Positions 24,572 through 32,304 of a stretch of DNA of 32,445 nt are shown piece by piece. The position numbers and the translations under genes are program-made. The notes beneath the pieces are model-generated. The model made no database searches and was not told the origin of the DNA. It was given only the letters and a program-made list of their open reading frames with translations. The DNA comes from an uncultured Lachnospiraceae bacterium. Its GTDB lineage: Bacteria > Bacillota > Clostridia > Lachnospirales > Lachnospiraceae. Location: NCBI GenBank assembly GCA_947175175.1, contig CAMWLV010000029.1, forward strand, positions 1-32,445, written 5' to 3'. How positions within the stretch are numbered: the stretch's first letter is position 1; each line of letters starts with the position of its first letter.

Positions 24572-25582
24572 ATGGAAAATCTGAAAATTCCCAACAATTA
24601 CCATTCGGCACTCAATCTGCATGACACGCAGATTGCCATCAAGACGGTAAAAGACTTTTTTCAAAACCAGATCGCACAGCGGCTTAACCTGGCGCGCGTA
24701 TCTGCACCGCTTTTTGTAGATCCCCTGTCAGGACTGAATGATAACCTCAACGGCGTGGAGCGTCCCGTAAGCTTTGACATCAAGGAACAGGACGGACGCA
24801 TCGCAGAGGTTGTCCAGTCGCTCGCCAAATGGAAGCGCTATGCCTTGAAAAAATACGGCTTCACAGTCGGCGAGGGCATCTACACCGACATGAACGCAAT
24901 CCGCCGCGACGAGGATACCGACAACATTCACTCCATCTTCGTCGACCAGTGGGACTGGGAAAAGATCATCAACCGCGAGGACAGAAACCTTGAGACACTC
25001 AAGGCAACCGTCCGGAAAGTATACAAATGCCTGCAGAATACAGAAAAATACATGGCAATCCAGTACGACTATATCGAAGAAATCCTGCCCGATGACATCT
25101 ATTTTATCACCACGGAGGAGTTAGCCGAAATCTTCCCCGACAACACGCCGAAGGAAAGGGAATACTACATAGCAAAGGCAAAAGGCGCCGTATGTGTCAT
25201 GAAGATCGGTGACAAAATGGAAAATGGCAAGCCGCATGATGGTCGTGCTCCGGACTATGACGACTGGTCGTTGAACGCCGATATCGTTGTCTACTATCCG
25301 ATTCTCGACATTGCCCTCGAACTGTCAAGCATGGGAATCCGTGTCGACAGGGACGCACTGCTCTCGCAGCTTGAAAAGGCGGGCTGCCCTGAGCGCGCCG
25401 AACTTCCCTATCAGAAAGCAGTCCTTAACGATGAGCTCCCATTTACCATCGGAGGTGGTATCGGACAGTCACGCATCTGTTTGTTTTTCTTAAGGAAAGC
25501 TCATATCGGCGAGGTTCAGTCCTCTCTGTGGCCTGATGATATTGCAAATGCATGCGCTGAAAACAGAATCAACCTATTATAA
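24572..25582 (+). CDS. asnA: Aspartate--ammonia ligase (asparagine synthetase A)
   Basis: A 336-residue cytosolic enzyme that makes asparagine from aspartate, ammonia and ATP, releasing AMP and pyrophosphate. Length and sequence are typical of AsnA: SAPLFVDPLSGLNDNLNGVE near 44-63, the VQSLAKWKRYAL region, YTDMNAIRRDE, VDQWDWEKII, and a class-II-synthetase-like end, GGGIGQSRICLFFLRKAHIGE. Start ATG 24572 follows AAGGAGGA. It is a single-gene unit, convergent with surE, and shares a terminator hairpin with it. Confidence is high because AsnA has few close relatives. Confidence 0.96.
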   Translation: MENLKIPNNYHSALNLHDTQIAIKTVKDFFQNQIAQRLNLARVSAPLFVDPLSGLNDNLNGVERPVSFDIKEQDGRIAEVVQSLAKWKRYALKKYGFTVGEGIYTDMNAIRRDEDTDNIHSIFVDQWDWEKIINREDRNLETLKATVRKVYKCLQNTEKYMAIQYDYIEEILPDDIYFITTEELAEIFPDNTPKEREYYIAKAKGAVCVMKIGDKMENGKPHDGRAPDYDDWSLNADIVVYYPILDIALELSSMGIRVDRDALLSQLEKAGCPERAELPYQKAVLNDELPFTIGGGIGQSRICLFFLRKAHIGEVQSSLWPDDIANACAENRINLL

Positions 25583-25592
25583 TATTTGCTAA

Positions 25593-25642
25593 ACAGGAGA
25601 ACGGACAGTTTTGTTGAAATCAACACCTGTCCGTTCTCCTGT
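25593..25642. terminator. Shared hairpin between convergent asnA and surE
   Basis: A perfect 16-bp stem, ACAGGAGAACGGACAG (25593-25608) with CTGTCCGTTCTCCTGT (25627-25642), plus an inner GTTGA/TCAAC stem. The surE stop codon (25620-25622) and last codons lie inside it. No strong U-tract follows on either side, so it may act as a bidirectional 3' barrier as much as a classical terminator. Confidence 0.7.
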
Positions 25643-26375
25643 TTGCATCGCTCCTTTGCAGATCCCTGAGCACAGAACACTCTATCGCTCCGACGGATAT
25701 GTAATTGTGCTCCACAGCAAAGAAATCTGTGTGCTCCCCTATTTTCTCATACTCCACATCCACAAGCTCATATTCCCATACATTTTCTGACACGCATGAC
25801 ACTTCATAGACATCTTTATAACGCGGATATGCTGCTGGAAGAGTCTCTCTGATTCCCATGTAATCCTCTGGTCCGCATGCGGGAAAATTGATGTTCCATA
25901 TCTCATGTGGTGACAGCTTCCTGTCAATGGCATCCCGCAATAGTTTCTCAAGATACCTGTCCACGAGCGCATAATTCTCCCTCCATGTAGAGACCGCTAT
26001 GCCTTTTATTCCCTGATACACTGCCTCCCTTGCCGCTGCCACCGTTCCTGAATATATAGAATCATATCCCATGTTATGACCATTGTTGATGCCCGAGATC
26101 ACCACATCAGGCTTTTCTTCCAGGATTGCCTGCACTGCCACCTTCACACAGTCAGCCGGCATGCCGCTGCAGCTGTACGCCGCCTTTACCGCTGCAGGAA
26201 ATGACTCGCGTCTGACCTGAAGTGCCTTTCCGACAGTGATACTGTGCGACACGGCGCTCCTTTGTCCCGACGGTGCCACGATATAGACCTCATTTGATAT
26301 CTTTGCCACGATCTGGGCAAGCTTCTTGATCCCTGCCGCGTCTATTCCATCATCATTTGTTATCAGTATCCTCAC
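25620..26375 (-). CDS. surE: 5'/3'-nucleotidase SurE
   Basis: A 251-residue metal-dependent phosphatase that removes phosphate from nucleoside 5'- and 3'-monophosphates. The metal-binding ITNDDG is at the N-terminus, the SurE serine in QRSAVSHSIT near 40, and the conserved asparagine region in SGINNGHNMGYDSIYSGT near 95. I choose GTG 26375, giving MRILITNDDG, because GGAGG at 26382-26386 is six bases from it; the ATG at 26381 touches that site directly and is too close. It is the third gene of an operon with the zinc-ribbon membrane protein and the acyltransferase-like gene. Its final residues are encoded within a hairpin. Confidence 0.93.
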   Translation of the reverse strand: MRILITNDDGIDAAGIKKLAQIVAKISNEVYIVAPSGQRSAVSHSITVGKALQVRRESFPAAVKAAYSCSGMPADCVKVAVQAILEEKPDVVISGINNGHNMGYDSIYSGTVAAAREAVYQGIKGIAVSTWRENYALVDRYLEKLLRDAIDRKLSPHEIWNINFPACGPEDYMGIRETLPAAYPRYKDVYEVSCVSENVWEYELVDVEYEKIGEHTDFFAVEHNYISVGAIECSVLRDLQRSDANRRTDRC

Positions 26376-26395
26376 TTTCATCCTCCGTCTATTGG

Positions 26396-27058
26396 CTATA
26401 TATGAAAACGCCTTTTCAGCTCCACGCGCGCCCTCCTGCCCCCTATGATCACCGTGCCCAGCAGCAGTATCACAGATACGTTCAGCGCGATCACAGAAAG
26501 CATCGAATGCGTAATGATCTGCACAAGGCTCAAAATGATCGCCACAACACTGCAGAGTACCATAAAAATCTGCACCATCAGATAACTCTGCCAGTTTTTG
26601 TGGTTGATCAGCATGCTTACCACGATACCCACATCAATCAGCAGAATCCCGGACGGAAATACATAGTTGACCGACCATCCGTTATAGCCCACCGAAAAGT
26701 CAATCGCCACCAGCATAATCACCGCAATGATCGTAAGCACCACTGTCTTCGCGACATATCCGCTTGTCCCCAGTATCGCATACCGGATCACAATATAGCC
26801 AAACAGGAGTATCAGTCCGCTAATAATATACACCAGCGACTGCACCTCTGACAGCATACACACATTCACAAGAACAATCTCAATCACTACTGCAAGAAAC
26901 AGGTAAAGCCTGGAAATGAACACCAGTTTTCTCGACCTTACCCTGATATCTGGGTACATATTTTCCACCTCGATCGTTGGCTCCACAACTGTGCCACACA
27001 ACGGACAGCGCTCTGTCTCGTCAAGCACTTCTATCTTACATTGTCTACATCTACTCAT
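26396..27058 (-). CDS. Zinc-ribbon membrane protein (DUF6320-like)
   Basis: A 220-residue protein. The N-terminus CRQCKIEVLDETERCPLC gives two CxxC knuckles, a zinc ribbon. After about 45 residues come six or seven hydrophobic segments, roughly 48-200, ending in a basic tail (RRARVELKRRFHI). I recall similar proteins in Clostridia as DUF6320; function is unknown. Its start overlaps the end of the upstream acyltransferase-like gene in ATGAGTAG, so the two are translationally coupled, and surE follows after about 20 bases. The arrangement suggests a membrane process using the acyltransferase-like partner. Identity as a real gene is firm; function is not. Confidence 0.82.
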   Translation of the reverse strand: MSRCRQCKIEVLDETERCPLCGTVVEPTIEVENMYPDIRVRSRKLVFISRLYLFLAVVIEIVLVNVCMLSEVQSLVYIISGLILLFGYIVIRYAILGTSGYVAKTVVLTIIAVIMLVAIDFSVGYNGWSVNYVFPSGILLIDVGIVVSMLINHKNWQSYLMVQIFMVLCSVVAIILSLVQIITHSMLSVIALNVSVILLLGTVIIGGRRARVELKRRFHI

Positions 27059-28415
27059 AATTCACCCCGTTACTCTCAATCTCCACACTGACACCGTCCT
27101 CAGCAATCTTTCGGAAAAATGCGCGCTGTACCGATGGGTCCGCAAGGTCATAGCTAAAGCTGAACACCAGAGTACTCCCATAGGAGCAGATATTGCCCTT
27201 GATGTGCTGTCCCTTGGACATGGCAAGACACGAGTGAAACATCTCCACATACGGCTTATACGCATCGTCAACTGTTATATTTCCTATATTGGTGATCGTG
27301 GAAGTATTTGCGAGCGCCGACTGGGTGTACACGATACGCATGGCAATATTTTTGATCACTAACGGCGCAGCCCTTGCCACCAGTATTTTTTCATTTGAGA
27401 CATTATAGGAAAACAGACGCTCCAGATTTTCCTTGTTAATCTGCTGTTTCAGACTCTCTTTCACTGCTGCAAGTACTTCCTCAAATGCGTACTCCTCCTT
27501 AGTGGGGTGAAATTCCGCTGATACCATGACAAAAAAATTCTTCGTTGTGATCGAATTAAAATAGGGACGCAAATTGACAGGAACCGCTACCCGTACAGGC
27601 TTATCGGACGGCATACCGTGCATACACTCCTTATAAACGCTCCAGATAAATACACCTACCAGGTATTCATTGATACTCACACCATATTGGCGGCATACCG
27701 CCTTGAGTTCCGGCACCTGCATATAGCCGTGCATGATTCCAAATTCACCGGGACTCAGCCGTTCTCCCTTCACGAGATAAGCCTTCCTGGTCTGGTATCC
27801 CTTCTCGGAGCTTTTCCTATAATTTTTTAAGAAGCTGTCCTCCCTGTTCAGGGAAGTGCTGCTGGTAAGCGAATCGCCCTTTGTGCCCTTCAACTCGGGG
27901 TGAACCAGCCGCAAGTACTGATAAGTCAGTTCCTTTAAGAAATTGATACCGCCCATGCCGTCTGTCAGCACATGGAACACTTCCAGATTGATGCGGTACT
28001 TGTAATACGTGACGCGGAACAGATAGCTGTTATTCCGGTTGGGATAGATATATCTGCATGGAAAAGTCGTCTCCTCCCGCACCTTCGGCGCCGGCTTTCC
28101 GTTCTCCTCAAAATAGTACCAGAACACACCTTGCCGGAGTCTGAGGTTAAATCCGTCGAACTTCGGCAGCACGATGTCCAACGCCTGCTGCAGCAGCTCT
28201 AGGTCGATCAGCTCTGTCAAAGTCACACTGATACGATACACATTGCTCATGCTCTCACCGGCAATAACTGGAAAAAGATGGGCAGTGTTATCCAGCTTGT
28301 CCCACCTAATCTCCTTTGTCAAACTCGCCACCCTGACCGGCTTTGACTTTCTCTGTTCTCTTTCTTCCTTCTCCCTATTTCCATTCTGCACAGATTCCGT
28401 TGATTTTTTCCTCAT
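27051..28415 (-). CDS. Acyltransferase/condensation-like protein (alcohol acetyltransferase type)
   Basis: About 454 residues, cytosolic or membrane-associated. It resembles the CoA-dependent acyltransferase superfamily that includes alcohol O-acetyltransferases and condensation domains: the catalytic HxxxD is visible as FHVLTDGMGG (His and Asp near 148 and 152), and a late FSFSYDLADPS segment resembles the structural end of these folds. The first 30 residues are highly charged. I favour ATG 28415 (MRKKS); the ATG at 28433 lies only about a dozen bases from the predicted transcription start and has no ribosome-binding site. Substrates are unknown. It is coupled to a zinc-ribbon membrane protein and SurE, a conserved-looking but uncharacterised operon. 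Confidence 0.75.
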   Translation of the reverse strand: MRKKSTESVQNGNREKEEREQRKSKPVRVASLTKEIRWDKLDNTAHLFPVIAGESMSNVYRISVTLTELIDLELLQQALDIVLPKFDGFNLRLRQGVFWYYFEENGKPAPKVREETTFPCRYIYPNRNNSYLFRVTYYKYRINLEVFHVLTDGMGGINFLKELTYQYLRLVHPELKGTKGDSLTSSTSLNREDSFLKNYRKSSEKGYQTRKAYLVKGERLSPGEFGIMHGYMQVPELKAVCRQYGVSINEYLVGVFIWSVYKECMHGMPSDKPVRVAVPVNLRPYFNSITTKNFFVMVSAEFHPTKEEYAFEEVLAAVKESLKQQINKENLERLFSYNVSNEKILVARAAPLVIKNIAMRIVYTQSALANTSTITNIGNITVDDAYKPYVEMFHSCLAMSKGQHIKGNICSYGSTLVFSFSYDLADPSVQRAFFRKIAEDGVSVEIESNGVNYE

Positions 28416-28451
28416 AGACAGCCCCATTTCCATTGACGTTATATTATCTCT

Positions 28452-28480
28452 AGTATACTATGAGTGCTAATATTTTGCAA
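28452..28480 (-). promoter_or_regulatory. Promoter of the acyltransferase-like/zinc-ribbon/surE operon
   Basis: On the minus strand TTGCAA (28475-28480), a 17-bp spacer and TATACT (28452-28457). Transcription would begin near 28445, leaving a short leader before the chosen ATG at 28415. The rest of 28434-28555 shows no gene. Confidence 0.65.
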
Positions 28481-28555
28481 TTGATTCCTCAATTTCCTGT
28501 ACTTATAAGGGTTTGAGGACTTCGATAAATTTATAGATATGCTTTTTTTGAAATT

Positions 28556-29775
28556 TTACACCATTTTTAATTCTTTGGTGTAGCAAGTCCCTGTCACTTT
28601 TGCGTAGTGTTCCATCTCTTCCCTTATATCTCGTTTGCTTGCTACATGGTTGTGTATATCCATTGTCACATTACTGTGTGCGTTTCCCATGATGTACTGC
28701 AATGCTTTTATGTTCATGCTCTGTCTTGCCATGTTCGTAAATACTGTATGCCGTAAACAGTGGGCGGATATTTGGGGGAGGAGAGCAGCTGTGCACTGTT
28801 CCTGTCCTGCTTTTTCCCGTTCTGCCCTGTTGTATGCTTCAATGACATTGTAAAGCACTTTGTTCAATGCACCGGGCATCAATACTCTGTTATTCAGTGT
28901 CAGGAAGATAAAGTCCGTATAGCCGTCTATTTCTCCTGTAAACTGGCGGTTGAGCACTGCATTTAGTTTCCGCTGCGACTCAAAGGCTTTACACACTGTC
29001 TCTGTGAGGGGTATTGTCCGTATGCCTGCATCTGTCTTTGGTATGGTTGCATGAAATCTGTACCCGTCCCCTAAATCCTTGTAAGTTAGCTGATGGTTTA
29101 CGGACAATTCACACTTTTCCATGTCTATGTCATTCCATGTCAAGCCTATCAATTCCCCACACCTCAGACCAGTTCCCATCATAATTATCAGCATGGGAAG
29201 ATATACATTATATACATTGCTCTCACTGACAAACGCAAGCAGATTTTTCTGCCGTTCCAGACTCAATACATTCTTTTCTTTCGAGGCGCGCCCATAATTG
29301 CTGGACATTGCGCCTTTTGATACGTTCTTTCGTATGATATCATCGTTGACCGCAAGTTCAAGGACTGCATGTAAAATGGCATGTATCAGACTGATTGTTT
29401 TATTGGAATAACCGTTCCGTGACATGTCCGCATATAATGAGCAGATATGTGACTGACGCAGCTGTATAACTTTCATGCTGCCGATACTGTTCTTTATATG
29501 CCGATTCCATAACCATCTGTAATCTGTCCGTGTAGTATCAGAAATCATCTTAATTTCCAGATATTTATCAAACAATGAATCAAGGGTTAGTTTATTTGTT
29601 ACACTGTCTGTCAGGATATCATCGTCCAATGCTTTCATGATCTCTTTTTCTTTGCCCTTAATTCGGCTAAATCCTTTGCATAGACCACTGGACGTTTGCC
29701 TGTTTTTGGGTCGGGATAGCGGTACATATATGTGCCATCTGTGCGCTGTGTTTCACCTTTGTGGAGACTCCTGTT
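28556..29775 (-). pseudogene. Tyrosine recombinase of Tn916/Tn1549 type, inactive
   Basis: The main open frame (28556-29638) encodes 360 residues with the SAM-like core-binding domain and catalytic domain. Catalytic Arg is seen in GTGLRCGE, Lys in PKTDAGIRTIP and HxxR in HCLRHT. The nucleophile position reads MDIHNHV where the family has Tyr: codon 329 (28652-28654) is CAC, and the preceding conserved GH is GN. Upstream in another frame lies the arm-binding domain typical of Tn916 integrases (SLHKGETQRTDGTYMYRY, then VVYAKDLAELRAK; about 29775-29650), joined by an apparent one-base deletion in an A-rich run near 29645-29654. A stop precedes that part, so the true start is lost. It is probably a remnant of an integrated conjugative or mobilizable element. 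Confidence 0.85.
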
Positions 29776-29843
29776 TTATCTGCCAAATCATAGATGTATT
29801 TCTGTACTTTTTCGACGGAATACAATACACGTGAAATGACACT

Positions 29844-30323
29844 TTGGGACAAAGCGGCTCCCCTGCAAACCGACAAAAAAGACGCCTCTATGCTTTTACC
29901 GACGAGGAAAGGGATCTGCTTCGCGTAAAATTGTATGATTACTTGTATGAAAATTCTGTCCAAAAGGATATTTTGGATAAAGCAAAGGAAAAGCGGTTGA
30001 GCGCCGACGAAGAAGCCAACAGAGCAATCATGGCAGATCTGGAAGCTATGGAAGAATGCTTCGGGCATCTAAAAACCGGTTATCAGATTCCCCTCAGTTT
30101 TTACCCCAGCAGCGAAGAATTGGAAAAGAATAAAATAGAAATAATGATAGAAGTAATCTTTTTGCAATTCAATAATCCAATTGACGAAAAACTGCTTTTA
30201 GAGGACATGGAAGCGGTTAATTTTGCCGAATATGCAGGCAATCAGACGGCGGAAAGCATCAGCGCGCATAATCGTCTGAAGAGTGGGACAAGTTATTATA
30301 CGCGAAAAAAGATAGCAAAATAG
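29844..30323 (+). CDS. Unrecognised protein or gene fragment
   Basis: An open frame of 159 residues, rich in Glu, Lys and Leu, predicted mostly helical (TDEERDLLRVKLYDYLYEN, AIMADLEAMEECF). I do not recognise it. It begins at a TTG without a ribosome-binding site shortly after a stop at 29832-29834, so it is probably a 5'-truncated piece of a larger mobile-element gene, broken at the junction with the integrase remnant. It reads opposite to the integrase. No membrane span or known catalytic motif is seen. Its composition is protein-like, which is why it is listed. Confidence 0.35.
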   Translation: MGQSGSPANRQKRRLYAFTDEERDLLRVKLYDYLYENSVQKDILDKAKEKRLSADEEANRAIMADLEAMEECFGHLKTGYQIPLSFYPSSEELEKNKIEIMIEVIFLQFNNPIDEKLLLEDMEAVNFAEYAGNQTAESISAHNRLKSGTSYYTRKKIAK

Positions 30324-30373
30324 GTAAAACAATATTTATTCAAGTCTATTATCAACACATCTTAATAAGAAAA

Positions 30374-30405
30374 AACAGGGGGACACATCATTGTGTCCCC
30401 CTGTT
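30374..30405 (-). terminator. Strong terminator, 14-bp stem
   Basis: AACAGGGGGACACA (30374-30387) pairs perfectly with TGTGTCCCCCTGTT (30392-30405) around a 4-nt loop. On the minus strand it is followed by TTTTTTCTTATT, so it ends leftward transcripts, about a dozen bases after the stop of the remnant at 30417. Confidence 0.88.
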
Positions 30406-30416
30406 GGGCTGCTGTT

Positions 30417-30614
30417 TTATTGGTTATTTGTAGCCATATTTTTCTGGATTTCGGTTATGGCTTTTGCCCTTTCCTTTGGGTCTGTGATTTTTGCGGCCTC
30501 TAATATTTCTGCCTTGTATGATACAATTGTTGTACCAGGTGGCATGGTTGACGGAAAACCAGTATTGCATGGAGCATTCGTATTGTATGTAGACCCGGTA
30601 ACAGGGGGACATGC
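30417..30614 (-). pseudogene. 3' remnant of an unrecognised gene
   Basis: On the minus strand 65 codons are open between a stop at 30615-30617 and the stop at 30417-30419. The end, EILEAAKITDPKERAKAITE, is convincingly protein-like, is preceded by a Pro/Thr-rich stretch (PSTMPPGTT), and is followed by an excellent terminator. The upstream part is missing where the truncated Rpn copy begins (30649). I read it as the surviving C-terminus of a gene cut by rearrangement; the family is not recognised. A 38-codon frame from an internal ATG could still be translated. Confidence 0.45.
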
Positions 30615-30648
30615 TTACTACAGGGGGCAACTATGGCGGTGTAACACG

Positions 30649-31106
30649 TAATCTGCATCGGAAAGAGCATACCTTCAATCTGGTATATCCCTTTTCCTTT
30701 TTCAGCTACTGTATATTTACTTCCCAGCTGACCTAAAAGTTTAATGGGTCTTTGCTCACGAATAAGGGTAATTGTAATATCCGTATCGAGGATTTCATCT
30801 ACCCTGCCTGTATCTGACTTATACAGGCAGGCAGGCATACGACAATACCTTATAGAATGTGTCAATATTCACCTTGTCATCTGGTGACTTATACTCTACA
30901 ATATTATGCCCAAGAAAAAATGTTCCTATTTCGTTCTCTATAACTTCATCAGGATCCTTCTTGATAATAAGCAGATCGATCCTCAATGGTTCGCTGCTTA
31001 AATTATGTTCTGGGTCGTATGTCAGACCTTTCTTGTTCGCTAGCAGTTCCAATTCCATGACAGCACAAAATACCGGATGCCATCGTGTCTTGTTTTCAAT
31101 CTCCAA
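30649..31106 (-). pseudogene. Rpn-family PD-(D/E)XK nuclease, truncated copy
   Basis: This copy has the same 95-residue N-terminal frame (30819-31106) as the copy at 31923-32210, with catalytic-type residues Asp44 (RIDLLI), Glu71 and Lys73 (EYKSP). It also has the same 4-nt expansion, CAGG three times at 30824-30835, which shifts the frame. The next frame continues as YKSDTGRVDEILDTDIT... but is cut after FPMQI at about 30649, losing the C-terminal half and coiled coil. Rpn-like proteins (PDDEXK_2, once called transposases) are nucleases linked to recombination. The start is a TTG preceded by AGAGGGG. It is non-functional as a full-length nuclease. Confidence 0.75.
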
Positions 31107-31172
31107 AACATCACCCCTCTACTGGTCTTCTTAATTAAATGATGGGATAATCATCTTGTGTTATCAACATAT
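30649..31172. repeat. 524-bp direct repeat, copy A
   Basis: It matches 31753-32276 at a constant offset of 1104 bp with only a few substitutions. It covers the promoter-proximal sequence and first half of the Rpn gene. The left edge (30649) is the junction with foreign sequence and the right edge falls in the non-coding leader. Confidence 0.9.
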
Positions 31173-31330
31173 TTAACCTGTTTCTCAGTCATCCTCTTTT
31201 CTAAAGACGGTTCTATCTTCTCAAAATATTTATGCAATTCATTCCCTAATATAAGTAATATACTAATACTGTCACTGTCTCATCTCCAAGCTCTATCTGC
31301 AGTTTTCCTTGCACTTCATTGATACTATAT
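31173..31330 (-). other. Spacer with a degenerate coding trace
   Basis: Between the two Rpn copies no intact gene is seen. On the minus strand, overlapping the end of the Rpn gene, a frame from a GTG reads LKYSINEVQGKLQIELGDET and stops after about 29 codons. A neighbouring frame then reads GNELHKYFEKIEPSLEKRMT and ends in NTR. Joined by a small indel they would give a short protein of about 60 residues, perhaps a decayed partner gene of the Rpn protein. Confidence 0.3.
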
Positions 31331-31969
31331 TTAAGCACTGGTAGCTTTAGCTGCAGCTAATTCACGACGTAATCTTTCAATCTCTGCATTCTTATCTGCA
31401 ATCTCCGCATTCTTATCTGCAATCTCTGCATCCTTATCTGCAATCTCCGCATTCTTATCTGCAATCTCCGCGTCCTTATTTGCCAGCTGTTCCTTCACTT
31501 CTTTCAATTCTGGTAAAACCATATATTTTAACCTATCACTCATCTTCTCTCCCCCAGCAGTTATCCTCTCAAATACTTCCTCGTTAATATCTGACACAAG
31601 GTTTACAACACTCTTAGCCTTCTCATACTCTGCGTCATTGTCTCGCAGATCATCACAATGGTCTAACAGTTCTTCTGCCTCTTCCTGGCCTATATTCCGT
31701 GTCAATGACCTTAGCCAGATATGCGTACTCCTTTCAAGTTCGCCTGTTACAATAATCTGCATCGGAAAAAGCATACCTTCAATCCGATATATCCCTTTTC
31801 CTTTTTCAGCTACTGTATATTTACTTCCCAGCTGACCTAAAAGTTTAATGGGTCTTTGCTCACGAATAAGGGTAATTGTAATATCCGTATCGAGGATTTC
31901 ATCTACCCTGCCTGTATCTGACTTATACAGGCAGGCAGGCATACGACAATACCTTATAGAATGTGTCAA
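31331..31969 (-). CDS. Rpn-family nuclease, C-terminal part with heptad coiled coil (frameshifted copy B)
   Basis: This 212-residue frame continues the nuclease after the frameshift. Its first 14 residues are read from the wrong frame; the homologous part begins YKSDTGRVDEILDTDITI and runs through the conserved middle (GIYRIEGMLFPMQI, then a helical DHCDDLRDNDAEYEKAKSVV-type region). The C-terminus is a run of five AEIADKN/AEIADKD heptads and ELAAAK, a coiled coil probably for oligomerisation. Removing one CAGG unit joins it to the N-terminal frame, restoring about 291 residues, normal for the family. Unless slippage or ribosomal frameshifting occurs, the nuclease site and coiled coil are on separate polypeptides. 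Confidence 0.7.
   Translation of the reverse strand: MTHSIRYCRMPACLYKSDTGRVDEILDTDITITLIREQRPIKLLGQLGSKYTVAEKGKGIYRIEGMLFPMQIIVTGELERSTHIWLRSLTRNIGQEEAEELLDHCDDLRDNDAEYEKAKSVVNLVSDINEEVFERITAGGEKMSDRLKYMVLPELKEVKEQLANKDAEIADKNAEIADKDAEIADKNAEIADKNAEIERLRRELAAAKATSA
31379..31483 (-). repeat. Five 21-bp tandem repeats coding for heptads
   Basis: Five contiguous units of the form AATCTCTGCATTCTTATCTGC (shown in pieces: AATCTCTGC, ATTCTTATCTGC) with one to four differences between them. Each encodes one seven-residue coiled-coil repeat. Unit number is likely variable by recombination without disturbing the frame. Confidence 0.88.
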
Positions 31970-32276
31970 TATTCACCTTGTCATCTGGTGACTTATACTC
32001 TACAATATTATGCCCAAGAAAAAATGTTCCTATTTCGTTCTCTATAACTTCATCAGGATCCTTCTTGATAATAAGCAGATCGATCCTCAATGGTTCGCTG
32101 CTTAAATTATGTTCTGGGTCGTATGTCAGACCTTTCTTGTTCGCTAGCAGTTCCAATTCCATGACAGCACAAAATACCGGATGCCATCGTGTCTTGTTTT
32201 CAATCTCCAAAACATCACCCCTCTACTGGTCTTCTTAATTAAATGATAGGATAATCATTTTGTTTTGTCAACATAT
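31753..32276. repeat. 524-bp direct repeat, copy B
   Basis: The second copy of 30649-31172, within an otherwise complete Rpn-type gene. Differences are isolated substitutions, mainly in the leader and one codon region (Gln against Arg in GIYQIEG/GIYRIEG). This indicates a recent tandem duplication or gene conversion. Confidence 0.9.
31923..32210 (-). CDS. Rpn-family PD-(D/E)XK nuclease, N-terminal part (frameshifted copy B)
   Basis: A 95-residue frame starting at TTG 32210 after AGAGGGG. It carries the nuclease core: Glu19 in MELELL, Asp44 in RIDLLII and the ExK pair Glu71/Lys73 in VEYKSPDD, as expected for PDDEXK_2 recombination-promoting nucleases. It ends prematurely (SYACLPV) because CAGG is present three times at 31928-31939 (TGCC on the coding strand); with two units the frame would continue YACLYKSD into the next piece. 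The identical protein is encoded by copy A. Rpn-like genes are often multicopy and carried by mobile regions, which fits the setting. Confidence 0.75.
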   Translation of the reverse strand: MEIENKTRWHPVFCAVMELELLANKKGLTYDPEHNLSSEPLRIDLLIIKKDPDEVIENEIGTFFLGHNIVEYKSPDDKVNIDTFYKVLSYACLPV

Positions 32277-32304
32277 AAAGTTCTAATTGTTACTGTTCAC
32301 TCAT

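Noticed and set aside
29667-30068. Minus-strand open frame of 133 codons
   Set aside because: Its first part is antisense to another protein-like frame and its end reads the integrase arm domain out of frame; it is an accidental join.
30391-30651. Plus-strand hydrophobic open frame of 86 codons
   Set aside because: It begins inside the terminator hairpin, and the opposite strand shows the more protein-like reading ending just before that terminator.
31379-31483. CRISPR array
   Set aside because: The repeats are contiguous 21-bp units without spacers and are coding heptads.
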